Notes: a model not told the origin generated them from the sequence alone. Positions 26,157-36,526 are shown, numbered from the stretch's first letter. The stretch is 40,318 bases of DNA from an uncultured Prolixibacteraceae bacterium (GCA_903834475.1 CAILJH010000274.1:1-40318), one strand, 5' to 3'. Numbers and translations are program-made.

Positions 26157-29100
26157 ATGGGAAAAATGCCATATTTATTGAGACACATTGTCTTCTTCCT
26201 AATTTTTTTGAGTTTAACTCAAAAGTTATCAGCACAAAAGACAGAGTCGAATCTGATTTCCAGATATTCAACCGAGCAAGGTCTTTCGAACAATACGATC
26301 CATTCCGTTTTGCAGGACAATAACGGCTTTATCTGGATAGCCACAGAGGAAGGGTTGAATAAATTCGATGGTAAAAACTTTACTCATTTCGCACTGAATA
26401 AAGGCCGTTATTCACTTTCTCATAATCGAACCCAAACCATGCTTTTGGCTCCGGATGGAAATGTCTGGGCTGGAACTTCAGATGGACTAAATATTTACGA
26501 CAATAAATCTGACAGTATTATTAAAGTCAGGGACAACAGCAACCCGTTAAAATTAATTTATAACGATATAACTATTTTGGCTGCTGGTGCAGATAAATCC
26601 AGAACATGGATTGGAACCTACGGAAATGGTGTAAATTATTTCGATTGGAACAAAAAACAATTTTTTGCTTTATCCCTGCCTTCATTACCCAATATTGCAG
26701 CTCCACTCAATATCATGAGCATCATGGAGGATGATAATAACAGGCTTTGGATCGGAACCCAAAACAATGGACTTTACCGTTATGACCCGGCAGAGAAGAA
26801 ATTGGAGTTTTACGATTTACCGGAAATTGGCCGATATGTGCGTTCAATTTATCAGGACAGTTTTCGCAGAATCTGGATAGGCACATCAGATGGTTGTTAT
26901 ATTTATAATGAAACAAGGAATCAATTAGAATTAATCACATATCCTGAAGGGCTGATTGACAATTCGATAGGAGTTATAAAAGAGGATAATAATGGTAAGA
27001 TATGGATTGGAACTGAATTGTTTTTGATGAATTTTTCTGTAAGGTCCTTTTCTCTAAACGAGAAATTTGCCTATCAGGTCGTCGAACATGGTGAATCATC
27101 ATCGAAATTGAGCTGCCCGTCAGTCAATTCCATTTTTGCCGATCAGGATAATAATATCTGGGTGGGTACAGCATGGGGAGGCGTAAATATGCTGAAAGGT
27201 ACTCCGTTAAAGTTCCGATTGGTAAAAAATGAACCTGGATCTGTCAATACCATACCTAATTCACCCATAACTGCAATTTGCCCTGATAACAAAGGGAATC
27301 TGTTTATTGCAACAATGGGTACTGATCAGATTGGGCTGTGTAAAATGAATATACTTACCGGTGATGTTAAAGAACTGGAAGTAAACAAGAAGCTATCCGG
27401 ATATGTCTACCAAAATATGTTATTCGATTCGCAAAATAATTTATGGATCGGAACTTACAACAAGGGATTGCTTAAAGTGGATCAGAATGGTACAAGTTAT
27501 AAACAGTTTCTGGCGGAAGCTGACAACCTGAATTCACTGCCAGGCAAAGATATCCGGACTATTTATGAAGTAAAAGACGGAACGATTTGGATTGGTACAA
27601 GTAATGGATTAGCAAGATTCAATCCGAAAGACCAGACTTTCTCCAGAGTCAACTTAGCGGATAATCGGATTATTGCTATTCGTTCAATTATTGAAGCTGA
27701 AGACGGTGTTTTGTGGTTAGGCACCTATGGTGCCGGTGTAATTACCTATAATCTTAAAACCCAAGAAATAAATGGGAATCCTATCCCCGTAAAACCATAT
27801 ATCATCAGTGATATGTTGATTCATGGTGACAGTATTTGGCTGGCCACCTATGGCGAAGGTCTTTTTTTGTATGATCAGAAAAATACAAAGAGTACTGTTT
27901 ATACTGAATCAGAAAGGTTGTCAAGTAATTATGTGTGTTCTGTGACACGCGACAAAACAGGTATAATTTGGATGGGAACGAGTAAAGGTATTTCGAGACT
28001 TAATCCAAAAACAAAAGAAGTAGAGAACTTTAGCTCAGGAGATGGAATTCAGAGTCGTGAATTTTCTGAACGTGCCGCCATATATCTACCCAATGGATTG
28101 ATGGCCTTTGCCGGGTTTGGCGGGTTGAATATATTCAACCCAATGAACGTCACTAAAAATGACAAGTGCCCGCCGGTAATATTCACAAAACTTTTGGTAT
28201 TCAACGAACTGATAGCTCCGTCGGTGGATAAACATAAATTCTCTCCCCTGAAAGAAAACATTTCACTGGCCAGGAAAATTGAATTGAAATACAATCAATC
28301 TGTATTCACCCTCGAATTTATGGGTATCGATTACAATGCCAGTCAGAAGATTCAATATGCGTATTTTCTCGAAGGATCAGATAAAAAATGGAATCAATTG
28401 GGTAATCAAAACAGTGTCACTTTCCGTAATCTTTTGCCTGGAGAATATACATTCAAAGTTAAAGCTTCGAGTCCCGATGCGGTTTGGAGTGACACCAATA
28501 TCGCTTCAATTACCATTAGTGTAGGGTCACCATTTTGGGCCACTGCATGGGCTTATTCCATTTATGCAGTGCTGTTTTTCATCGTGATCTATTTTGTGTG
28601 GCTATTTTTAAACATTAGGATTCAAGCAGCAAACAAGTTGAAAATTGAGCGTGCAAAACGTGAAAAGGAAGAAGAATTGCATCAGGAAAAACTGCAGTTT
28701 TTCACCAACATTTCACATGAATTCAGGACACCCTTGACCTTGATTATCGGACCTCTTGAAAAAATGCAGTTTGATGAGCAGAACGATGAAAGGAAGTCTA
28801 ATTTCAAATTAATGCTCCGCAATGCCAACCGGCTGCTCACCATGGTGAATCAGTTACTCGATTTTCGTAAAGCCGAAAAGGGGCAGATGAAACTGAAGAT
28901 CCAGAAATCGGATATGATAGCAAGTATTCAAGAAATTCTTATTTCATTCGACGATCTTAAAAAACAAAAAAACATACAATTCAATTTTACACATCAGGAA
29001 AATATACTTTGGGCCTGGTACGATAACGAGTTTTTGAATAAATCACTCATCAATTTGCTTTCGAATGCCTTTAAATTCACTCCGGATGGTGGTAGTATTT

Positions 29101-30278
29101 TAGTATCCACTTCAGTAACAAAAGATGCGCTGGGCCACAATGAAGTTGCAATCTCCATAACCGATAACGGAAAGGGAATCCATCAGAAAGATATTCACAG
29201 CATTTTCGACCGGTTCTATCAGGGTAAAGAGCAAAGTGCTTTGCAGCAGGGCTCTGGTATCGGTTTGCATTTGGTGAAAAATCTGATCGAACTTCATCAC
29301 GGAACCATTGAAGCCGAAAGCACCCCAAATGTGGAAACCACTTTTCGGATTACACTTCCAATAGAAAGAAGTGCTTATCTGAAGGATGAATTAATGGAAG
29401 AGTCTGAAACGTCGCCAAAGCTGGAAATACCTGATACAGTTAATGCAGACCTTCAAGTCAAAGACGAAAATTTATCCGATGAAAATTTGAAAAGCACACA
29501 TAAAAAGCGAATACTTATAGTTGAAGATAATGCAGATATCAGAAATTATATCCGAAGCATTCTCGGTTCAGAATACTTCATCGAAGAAGCAGAGAATGGC
29601 GCTATAGGACTGGAAGTTGCCTCATTACATGATTTTGAACTTATTATTAGTGACATAATGATGCCTGAGATGGACGGGATTGAAATGTGCCGGAAACTTA
29701 AAAGTTCGATTGAAACGAGTCACATTCCGATCATTTTACTCACAGCCAGGTCAGAAATTGAAAATCGAATAGAAGGCTTGAGTATTGGTGCCGATTCGTA
29801 TATCACCAAACCATTTCATCCGCAACACCTTACAATAAGGGTTACCAAGTTGATTGAGCTGCGCGAAATGATGAAAGAGCGTTATAGCCGAAAGATTTCT
29901 TTAGTTGAGATGCATCAACCGGAGGCAAAATCAGATTCCCCTGAAGAGCTGTTTTTGCAAAAAACCATTTCAATTATTCTGGATAAAATGATAGAATCTG
30001 AGTTTAACGGAGATGGATTGGCCTATGAATTAAGTATCAGCAGAATGGGATTGCACCGCAAGATTAAAGCTCTCACTGGCCAAAGTACCGGCGAATTTAT
30101 TCGCAATATCAGGCTGAAAAAAGCCTGTGAATTACTCAGCATACATGGTAAAAACATATCGGAAGTATGTTATGATGTCGGGTTTAATTCACCTTCGTAT
30201 TTCACCACTTGCTTTACAGAAGTTTTTAAAATGACTCCAAGTGAATATGTCCGAAGTTCGAAAGCGCATTTGAACTAA
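26157..30278 (+). CDS. Hybrid two-component system sensor/regulator of the PUL
   Basis: The 1373-residue product has a signal peptide or N-terminal anchor (to about residue 24) and two seven-bladed-type propellers of Reg_prop repeats (about 30-680, many WIGT motifs such as NNRLWIGTQNNGLYRY). A Y_Y_Y domain (about 705-785) and one membrane segment (about 792-817) follow. The histidine kinase has phospho-acceptor H854 (NISHEFRTPL) and an ATPase domain with NGKGIHQKD and GSGIGLHLVKNL. A receiver domain carries D1166 (IISDIMMPEMDG), and an AraC-type DNA-binding domain lies at about 1270-1373. Such proteins sense oligosaccharides in the periplasm and activate the adjacent PUL. It is divergent from the enzyme block. 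ATG at 26157 is used; the Met at 26166 is an alternative. Confidence 0.95.
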   Translation: MGKMPYLLRHIVFFLIFLSLTQKLSAQKTESNLISRYSTEQGLSNNTIHSVLQDNNGFIWIATEEGLNKFDGKNFTHFALNKGRYSLSHNRTQTMLLAPDGNVWAGTSDGLNIYDNKSDSIIKVRDNSNPLKLIYNDITILAAGADKSRTWIGTYGNGVNYFDWNKKQFFALSLPSLPNIAAPLNIMSIMEDDNNRLWIGTQNNGLYRYDPAEKKLEFYDLPEIGRYVRSIYQDSFRRIWIGTSDGCYIYNETRNQLELITYPEGLIDNSIGVIKEDNNGKIWIGTELFLMNFSVRSFSLNEKFAYQVVEHGESSSKLSCPSVNSIFADQDNNIWVGTAWGGVNMLKGTPLKFRLVKNEPGSVNTIPNSPITAICPDNKGNLFIATMGTDQIGLCKMNILTGDVKELEVNKKLSGYVYQNMLFDSQNNLWIGTYNKGLLKVDQNGTSYKQFLAEADNLNSLPGKDIRTIYEVKDGTIWIGTSNGLARFNPKDQTFSRVNLADNRIIAIRSIIEAEDGVLWLGTYGAGVITYNLKTQEINGNPIPVKPYIISDMLIHGDSIWLATYGEGLFLYDQKNTKSTVYTESERLSSNYVCSVTRDKTGIIWMGTSKGISRLNPKTKEVENFSSGDGIQSREFSERAAIYLPNGLMAFAGFGGLNIFNPMNVTKNDKCPPVIFTKLLVFNELIAPSVDKHKFSPLKENISLARKIELKYNQSVFTLEFMGIDYNASQKIQYAYFLEGSDKKWNQLGNQNSVTFRNLLPGEYTFKVKASSPDAVWSDTNIASITISVGSPFWATAWAYSIYAVLFFIVIYFVWLFLNIRIQAANKLKIERAKREKEEELHQEKLQFFTNISHEFRTPLTLIIGPLEKMQFDEQNDERKSNFKLMLRNANRLLTMVNQLLDFRKAEKGQMKLKIQKSDMIASIQEILISFDDLKKQKNIQFNFTHQENILWAWYDNEFLNKSLINLLSNAFKFTPDGGSILVSTSVTKDALGHNEVAISITDNGKGIHQKDIHSIFDRFYQGKEQSALQQGSGIGLHLVKNLIELHHGTIEAESTPNVETTFRITLPIERSAYLKDELMEESETSPKLEIPDTVNADLQVKDENLSDENLKSTHKKRILIVEDNADIRNYIRSILGSEYFIEEAENGAIGLEVASLHDFELIISDIMMPEMDGIEMCRKLKSSIETSHIPIILLTARSEIENRIEGLSIGADSYITKPFHPQHLTIRVTKLIELREMMKERYSRKISLVEMHQPEAKSDSPEELFLQKTISIILDKMIESEFNGDGLAYELSISRMGLHRKIKALTGQSTGEFIRNIRLKKACELLSIHGKNISEVCYDVGFNSPSYFTTCFTEVFKMTPSEYVRSSKAHLN

Positions 30279-30316
30279 ATAGATTCCTTTCATGTGAATT
30301 ATTTTAAAGATTCGTT

Positions 30317-31621
30317 TTACCGGCTAAGGATCGGATTTGTTTGAACATTTTTCGTTCTTACATCTTTTACTTTTTCGATTGAATAAGGGATAGAACTGGC
30401 ACCAGTAGTGAAGTTAACCTGATCAAGGATGAGTAAATTTCCTGAATTGCAGTTCAGAATTAGAGCAGTTCCTTTTTTCGAAAGAGTCACTTTCCGGAGT
30501 TGGATCTGACCGAAATCAGTAGCATTAAACAGTGCCGGTGACAGAAGTTTGGCGCCTTCGAAGGTTTCGCCTTTGTATTCAGCGCCTTCCCTGAAAGCAA
30601 AAGAGGAATTATAAACACTGAGTTTGAATTTCAAATCCTGATCACCAATGATATTGAAGGCACCGAGCAATCCGGTTGCCCTCACATTTTTGAAACTGAC
30701 ATTGGTAACCGGCTGACCTGTTTGCCACAAACCATCTTTAAAATTGTACACATAAAACTGATCGACATTATCAACGGTCACATCTTCAATCAGCCAGTTT
30801 CCACTCACCAGTTTTGGGTTTTCATCTTTCGGTGAGAAATGCACAAATGCCGAAAGCATGTTGTTTCGGGTTTGAATTTTATGCACTGACTCGCCCGGTC
30901 CCCAAATCTGGCAATGTTTCACGGTGAAGTTCCGGCAACCCATTCGGAAACCATTACACGAAGTGTTCACTTTGCAGTTGGTTACCACAAATTCGCGGTT
31001 ATCGTTTCCGGCAAACGCATCATCACCGGTGCGAAAATCACAATTGGTAACTGTGAAATTGTCGCAAAACCTTGTATGCAAACCATCATGGCCGCCTCGG
31101 ATCAACACTTTGTCAAGTTTCCCAAACGAACAATTCCGGCAATTAATGGCCCAGTTTGCAGAGTTTTTAACGGTGAATCCTGCGAGTGAAATGTTTTTGC
31201 AGTTAATAAGCCTGATGCAGTGAGGACCGCGGAAACCTTCTTCGCCCTTTTTATTGATGCAATCGACTCCATCAATTATTCCTTCACACTGAATGGCAAT
31301 ATCCGAAAGATCTTTGCCGAAAATAAAAGCATCGTTTTGGTAGTCGATATACTTGTCACTTCCCTGAAGAATGGTTCCTCTTTCAAATTGAAGTTTCACC
31401 TTGCTTTTCAGTTCAATTCCGCCACACAGATAGGTTCCCGAAGCAAAAAACACCGTTCCGCCTCCTTTTTCAGTGCAGGAATCGATGGCTTTTTGGATGG
31501 TTTCGGTCATTAATCCAGATTGCACCTTCAGTTCAACTGAAAATACAGCCTTTTTTGCAAATGATGTTGAGCCAATCAAGATTGCAATTACGAATAGGAT
31601 GATGTTTTTTATAGGATTCAT
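30317..31621 (-). CDS. GH28-like right-handed beta-helix protein
   Basis: The product of about 434 residues has a signal peptide (MNPIKNIILF... ending TSFA), then a pectate-lyase/polygalacturonase-type start (IQKAIDSCTEKGGGTVFFAS) and repeated beta-helix turns. The GH28 acidic motif is present as TGDDAFAG (D200, D201), and HDGLHTR occupies the place of the NTDG motif. The usual GHG and RIK motifs are not evident: CNGFRMGC stands where GHG is expected. It may be a divergent GH28 enzyme. I prefer the start at 31621 because the upstream Met at 31651 adds ten charged residues before the signal peptide. It lies 45 bp after the 1207-residue enzyme gene, probably in the same transcript. Confidence 0.75.
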   Translation of the reverse strand: MNPIKNIILFVIAILIGSTSFAKKAVFSVELKVQSGLMTETIQKAIDSCTEKGGGTVFFASGTYLCGGIELKSKVKLQFERGTILQGSDKYIDYQNDAFIFGKDLSDIAIQCEGIIDGVDCINKKGEEGFRGPHCIRLINCKNISLAGFTVKNSANWAINCRNCSFGKLDKVLIRGGHDGLHTRFCDNFTVTNCDFRTGDDAFAGNDNREFVVTNCKVNTSCNGFRMGCRNFTVKHCQIWGPGESVHKIQTRNNMLSAFVHFSPKDENPKLVSGNWLIEDVTVDNVDQFYVYNFKDGLWQTGQPVTNVSFKNVRATGLLGAFNIIGDQDLKFKLSVYNSSFAFREGAEYKGETFEGAKLLSPALFNATDFGQIQLRKVTLSKKGTALILNCNSGNLLILDQVNFTTGASSIPYSIEKVKDVRTKNVQTNPILSR

Positions 31622-31666
31622 TTTCGAAATTTTTTCTTTTTGCCTTTGCATCTTCGTGTTTAATGT

Positions 31667-34600
31667 CTATTTCTCAAATCCAAACTCCACTTCGTTGGCC
31701 CAATGTTCTTTCCACGAGGCATGAAATGCACGGGAATTGCGTTTCGAAACGCTGCGTTCGCGCGCCAGTTCCATGCAGCTTCCCATGTTGCCGTTGTCGT
31801 TTATCCGGAAGGAGAATTTGATGGTTTTTCCAGCATCCAAGGCTTTTTTCACATCGGGCAATTCGCTCCAGGGAATGGCACATTCGGTAATGCGCGTGCT
31901 TCCTTCATGGGTGATTGCCAGTTTTCCATTCTTCACCGGCCCGTCAAACGGCGACTTTGGTTGACGTGGATAGAAATGTTTTTCGGGCATGCCCGGAACC
32001 AACAAGCGCCAGATTTCAGTTCCGCCACCGTATTTCGGATCAACTTGGTTCAAAGCGTATTCGTAATCGGTACACTTGTAGCCTACATATTTTGGCATCG
32101 TTCCTTTCGGAGTCGAAGCATAACCATCTTCACCAATGGGAATTACATTGAATGCAATCTGCACGTTGTCGGTGGCAAAGCCCATTCCGGCGCTGTTATC
32201 AGGCAAAACCGGATCTTTACGATACGAGAAATGACGAACTCCTTCAGGCCATTTCAGCGGAATCAATACGCTGTTGTCGGTTGCTTTGGCGGTAACTCCT
32301 GAAGGGAATTTCGGTTCGCTTCCAAATACCCAATAACCGTCTTTGCCATAAACACCCTTCCAGTTTCCTTTAGTGTCAAAATCATCTTTCACCGGGAAAA
32401 CAGAGGTTTTGCCATTGGCTTCGTTGGTGGTTTTGTCGAAGAAAACCCCGGCCAGCTTCACATTGTACCACCAGTTTCCCTTCAAAGTAATCCTTACATT
32501 TCCTGAAAGCTCATAAACCAAATAGCAGCCATCCCAAAGTTTGTCGCAGGTTTTTGATGTAATTAGTGCGCCGGTATTCAAATCCCAGAATTCAACTTCT
32601 GTTCGCCATGAGTCGAAGTTTGGCAGATAAAACGCAACCAGAGTGGTTTTATCGGTTGGCAGGTTCAGGTCAATTCCCATTCCGATATTGTTATCGTCAG
32701 GTTCCCAGTAATTCAAAATCCTGCCAACTCCATTTGGATTTTGCAACGCTGACTGATCATTTTCTTTAACATTACGTTTTCCATTTTTTTTCCGGAAGGA
32801 AAGATTAGCGTCTGGCTTATATGCCAAATCGGGATAGAAAAACTCATCATCGTTGCGCGTTTCGAAACGATAAGTTCCGGGATGCGGTGTATTGTCGGCC
32901 ACTTTGGCTGCAAAGTAAAAGTACTGATCGTCGTAAGTCAGGAATCCGTTGGCCAGACCTTCGGCTTTTTGATCGAAATTTTTAAACGGATACCAGGCTG
33001 CTTCGGTAACCGAGAGACTTGTTTTTCCGGCGGAAACGCTTTGTGGCACTGATTTACCCCATTCATCGAGTTTGCCGTCGATGTTTGGTGTCAGTTTCGA
33101 AATCACATTTACATGCATCGTTTCCTGATGAAATGCCTTGCCATCTTTTCCGGCATCTATTGTCACTTCCAACGGATAGGCATTGTCGGCTGCGCTAATT
33201 CCGGAAGTAATCTGAACAGGAATTGTCCGGGTTTCGTTGCCCTTCAGAATAATTTTTTCAGGAGTTTTAACAATCAGATTTCCAAGTTTCAGTTGGATGT
33301 TTCCGCTGATGGTTCGGTTCAGGATGTTGGTGATCTGCAATTGCATTACCGGTTTTTCTTCAATCCGGCTGAGCATATCTTTGGCAACGATTTCAAGCGG
33401 TTCGTAACCTTCAATAAAACCTTTTTTCAGTGCTGAAGTCAGGCGCGCAAATGATCCTTTTGAACCATCGGTCCGCAAATAATAGCCCTGAAATGAAAGA
33501 GGAATTTCGATTTTGTCAGCTTTGGCCGGAACCTGATTCCCGTAGAAATCGAAAAGTGAGAAGGAAGGTTCAGCCTTGATGGTCATCTTTCCACCGGTCA
33601 GGGCTTTGTATTGCGAAAGTTGTTGCTGAAGTTTTTCAAGTTCAGGAGAACCCACAGCCAACTGACTGATTTTATTTCTGATTTCTGCTTTCTCATTGGC
33701 TTCCTGTATTCCGCGAACACCCCGGAACAGGACATTTTCGGCGCCAAAAGCTTCGCCAATGTCACCGCAAACCATTACGGTTCCGTCATCCGGATTATTT
33801 TGATAGCCATCGAAACACATCACCCATGGCAATCCGTTTTTGAACAGCAATTCCTTAAAATCGCGCTCGCCGATCATATGTTGTACCGCGCCAACCGCGG
33901 CGGCCGGTGACCACACACAAGGAACAGCCTCAATTTCTTTGGTTCCTTCGATGGTGCGAATTGTTTGACGTGCACCTTCGCCGGTATGAGGCCGCGAAAT
34001 CATGTATCCACCATAAATTCCCATGGAACGGTCGTATCCGGCTGAGCGATTGGTGGCCACCACAGTAGCAATGCGGTCGTCGGTATTTCCTATCCAGCTT
34101 TCGGTGTCCCAGATCATTACACGGCCTTTGTGGTCTTTGCGGCTGTTCCATTGCGGATACAGGCAAGGCGATTCCATTCCCTGATAGTGAATAGAAAGGA
34201 AGTCGAAAATGGGCAGAAACTTGTTACTTCCATCGCTGAAAAGCTTATCCCAGGCATTCGAATTCGAGTCACAGCCGCCAATCAGCACATCGGCGCCTTC
34301 TTTTCGGGCTTCCAAAACACCGTTGCCCATGGCGGTATACAATTCGCGGTAGCGTAGCATATCCGATTGCCAACCCGAAATGGAAATGCCTTCCCACGGT
34401 TCATTCCACAAATGAACACCGGTGACACATCCATTTGGCCAACCATTCTTGGTACAGATATTTTTGACGAATTTCTGAAAGTCGGGATCCAATTCAGGAA
34501 GCCACACGTAATCCTGTTTGGTTTTCAGGAAAGTGTTTTTATCATCGAGGAATGAACGCGGATTGCCAAGAGGAATCAGGGCTGGTCCTTCCATGAACAT

Positions 34601-35290
34601 CAGCAAAACGGTGATATTGTTGTCTTTGTACTCTTTCAGTTTGCGGTCGAGCTTTTCCATTTCCGAGATGTAATCGCGGCTTGTGGTCGGGATGTATGAA
34701 ATTCCCATACGAATGGCCTGAACGCCAATGCGGCTGAGAAAATCGGTACCAATATCATCGAGAGCCTGTTTGGGATATTGAATGGCCAATGGATTTGCTT
34801 TGAAGGTGCGAACCACGCTGGTGGCCACTCTGCGTCCATATTTTCCCAGATCAAAAACGATGGCATATCCGCCAAAGGTCTCCGGAAGATTGGGTTGCAG
34901 ATCGATGTTGGTGAACCCGTTGGCCGAAATATTTACTTTGACCGGGATAGACTGAACATCAGCAATTTTAACCATTTCGGGCAACCAGATATCGTTCGGA
35001 ATTCCTTTTGCGCCGTATTGAATCACCTCAACTTTGGCATTTGCAGAAATCACAACGTTGGTATTGTTGATCAACTGAAAAGTGAATTTAGCTGGTTCGC
35101 CCGGCCAGAAAAGGTTGGCTGGCGCCGACGAACGGATGCAATATACGTCAAAATCGTAATTGCGCTGATTGTTTTTCACGTTCAGCGCCGATTCATAATT
35201 CTTCCAGTCAGGAGCGTCCTTCATTTGGGCATTGATATCCAGCACAAGAAACAGCCAGAGAAGGATCAGAATAGTTGGTTTAAGATTCAT
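31667..35290 (-). CDS. Putative clan GH-A glycoside hydrolase with CBM9-like C-terminal region
   Basis: The 1207-residue product has a signal peptide (to about residue 21, LDINAQ), an N-terminal beta-sandwich (about 45-165) and a TIM barrel (about 170-520). Candidate acid/base is E297 (HLWNEPWEG) and nucleophile E397 (IWDTESWIGN). The 100-residue spacing fits clan GH-A, as in GH5 or GH39 relatives. A beta-rich middle follows, then a region starting TPNIDGKLDEWGKS (about 735) that resembles CBM9-like carbohydrate-binding domains, ending with SCMELARERS and a NEVEFGF terminus. I cannot assign a GH family. It precedes the GH28-like gene in the same direction and follows a 339-bp intergenic region. 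Confidence 0.65.
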   Translation of the reverse strand: MNLKPTILILLWLFLVLDINAQMKDAPDWKNYESALNVKNNQRNYDFDVYCIRSSAPANLFWPGEPAKFTFQLINNTNVVISANAKVEVIQYGAKGIPNDIWLPEMVKIADVQSIPVKVNISANGFTNIDLQPNLPETFGGYAIVFDLGKYGRRVATSVVRTFKANPLAIQYPKQALDDIGTDFLSRIGVQAIRMGISYIPTTSRDYISEMEKLDRKLKEYKDNNITVLLMFMEGPALIPLGNPRSFLDDKNTFLKTKQDYVWLPELDPDFQKFVKNICTKNGWPNGCVTGVHLWNEPWEGISISGWQSDMLRYRELYTAMGNGVLEARKEGADVLIGGCDSNSNAWDKLFSDGSNKFLPIFDFLSIHYQGMESPCLYPQWNSRKDHKGRVMIWDTESWIGNTDDRIATVVATNRSAGYDRSMGIYGGYMISRPHTGEGARQTIRTIEGTKEIEAVPCVWSPAAAVGAVQHMIGERDFKELLFKNGLPWVMCFDGYQNNPDDGTVMVCGDIGEAFGAENVLFRGVRGIQEANEKAEIRNKISQLAVGSPELEKLQQQLSQYKALTGGKMTIKAEPSFSLFDFYGNQVPAKADKIEIPLSFQGYYLRTDGSKGSFARLTSALKKGFIEGYEPLEIVAKDMLSRIEEKPVMQLQITNILNRTISGNIQLKLGNLIVKTPEKIILKGNETRTIPVQITSGISAADNAYPLEVTIDAGKDGKAFHQETMHVNVISKLTPNIDGKLDEWGKSVPQSVSAGKTSLSVTEAAWYPFKNFDQKAEGLANGFLTYDDQYFYFAAKVADNTPHPGTYRFETRNDDEFFYPDLAYKPDANLSFRKKNGKRNVKENDQSALQNPNGVGRILNYWEPDDNNIGMGIDLNLPTDKTTLVAFYLPNFDSWRTEVEFWDLNTGALITSKTCDKLWDGCYLVYELSGNVRITLKGNWWYNVKLAGVFFDKTTNEANGKTSVFPVKDDFDTKGNWKGVYGKDGYWVFGSEPKFPSGVTAKATDNSVLIPLKWPEGVRHFSYRKDPVLPDNSAGMGFATDNVQIAFNVIPIGEDGYASTPKGTMPKYVGYKCTDYEYALNQVDPKYGGGTEIWRLLVPGMPEKHFYPRQPKSPFDGPVKNGKLAITHEGSTRITECAIPWSELPDVKKALDAGKTIKFSFRINDNGNMGSCMELARERSVSKRNSRAFHASWKEHWANEVEFGFEK

Positions 35291-35629
35291 TTTAGAGTAT
35301 CAATTCGTAAAGTTGACATTTCAGGTCTTTCATTATCGTTGGTTAATGAGCATTTATTGAATTTCGAAAATACAACATTTTCGATGAATGAAAGAAAAGG
35401 CAAAAAGTGCACCAGTGATAAAAATTATCATGGCATTTTTCCGAATTCCTTTTCCTTCGCCGGTTTCCTTACCCTATTCTCCAGAAGCTATATTCAGTTT
35501 AGAACCAATTTGCAGGTCACATAATCATTCGGAATTTTAAGTGTTTGTGAAATGCCAGTTAAAAGAAAAAAGTAAAGAATTAATAAAACAGTTCTTCGCA
35601 CAACAGAGGTTAATGGTGTAAGTATTTGA
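35291..35629. other. Intergenic region with a small dyad
   Basis: About 340 bp between the NmrA-like gene and the 1207-residue enzyme gene. It probably holds a promoter for the latter. Apart from the dyad at 35364-35384 I see no gene or RNA. An open frame across this region on the plus strand continues from the antisense of the enzyme gene and has no family resemblance. Confidence 0.5.
35364..35384. promoter_or_regulatory. Possible operator dyad TCGAAAAT-N5-ATTTTCGA
   Basis: A perfect 8-bp inverted repeat with a 5-nt spacer lies about 75-95 bp upstream of the start codon at 35290. Its position would suit a repressor or activator site. No matching second copy was noticed in the window, so this is only a candidate. 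Confidence 0.3.
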
Positions 35630-36502
35630 TTAGCATTCGAATTTATTTTTTTCGCGCCTGATAAAATCAGCCAACCTGGTCGGTTTTTTACCTGTCAGTC
35701 TCTCGTAGAAATCTGAAATCTTTGGCTCCTTTTGGAATATGGGCAGGAAATGTAGCATGATCATTACCAAAATCAGCCCTTTTCCCATTCCGTCCTTTTT
35801 TTTAATATGATAATAAGTCAACGGATTTACATTCCTGAAATGTATTGGTCGGGCAATGGACTCATTGATCAAACCGACTACTCTTGAAAAATTCTCATTC
35901 TCATCTCCGGTAATTTCGATTTCGCGATTTTTAAACTCAGAAAACCGACTGAGTAAAATCGAACATACTTCTCCGATGTTTTCAATATCAATCCAGTTAA
36001 ATTTTGCACTTCCTGATGGAAGTATAATCTGTCTTTTGAATTTTATATCATCGAGCAAAGTGGTCGTTAGGTTTTGCATGAAATAACTTGGTCTCACGAA
36101 TATGAAATCAAGACTGAACTCTTTTATTAAGCGTTCTATTTTGTTGTGAGGGATCACTTTACTTTTTTCGGCGCCTTGCACTGAAAGAAACACAATCTCT
36201 TTGATCTGCTGTTCCTTAAGTATTTCAATCAAAGGCCTGAAGTATTTCCCCACATCAGCAAGGTGCGGAGGCCTCAAAAGAAAAACACTGTCGACTTTAT
36301 GAGTTGCCTCTTTAAAAGTTGCGGGATTTTCAAAATCAAAATGCACAAAATGAAGCCGATCATAATCCTTAAATAGTCTTTTTGACTTTTCAATATCCCT
36401 GACAGCGGCAATAACCTCATTCGAAGTGTCACTCTCCATAAGAAAACGGATGACTTCAATTCCGATATTTCCGGTAGCACCGGTTATAAATATTCTACTC
36501 AT
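35630..36502 (-). CDS. NmrA-like NAD(P)-binding oxidoreductase
   Basis: The 290-residue cytoplasmic protein begins MSRIFITGATGNIGIEVIRF, with the Rossmann-fold motif G8xxG11xxG14. VRPSYFMQNLTTTLL and the 'atypical' SDR pattern place it with the NmrA/NAD(P)H-binding family (related to quinone oxidoreductase 2-type proteins). The catalytic YxxxK of classical SDRs is not visible. It has no evident link to glycan breakdown, although it sits 24 bp after the GH140-like gene and shares its direction. Substrate unknown. Confidence 0.8.
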   Translation of the reverse strand: MSRIFITGATGNIGIEVIRFLMESDTSNEVIAAVRDIEKSKRLFKDYDRLHFVHFDFENPATFKEATHKVDSVFLLRPPHLADVGKYFRPLIEILKEQQIKEIVFLSVQGAEKSKVIPHNKIERLIKEFSLDFIFVRPSYFMQNLTTTLLDDIKFKRQIILPSGSAKFNWIDIENIGEVCSILLSRFSEFKNREIEITGDENENFSRVVGLINESIARPIHFRNVNPLTYYHIKKKDGMGKGLILVMIMLHFLPIFQKEPKISDFYERLTGKKPTRLADFIRREKNKFEC

Positions 36503-36526
36503 CTATTCTATTTATATAACAGATTA

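Noticed and set aside
31703-32302. A 199-codon open frame on the plus strand
   Set aside because: It is antisense to the 1207-residue enzyme gene, which has clear domains and a signal peptide; the antisense product shows no family pattern.
34778-35524. A 248-codon open frame on the plus strand reaching into the intergenic region
   Set aside because: Most of it is antisense to the 1207-residue enzyme gene and the intergenic tail has no recognisable motif.
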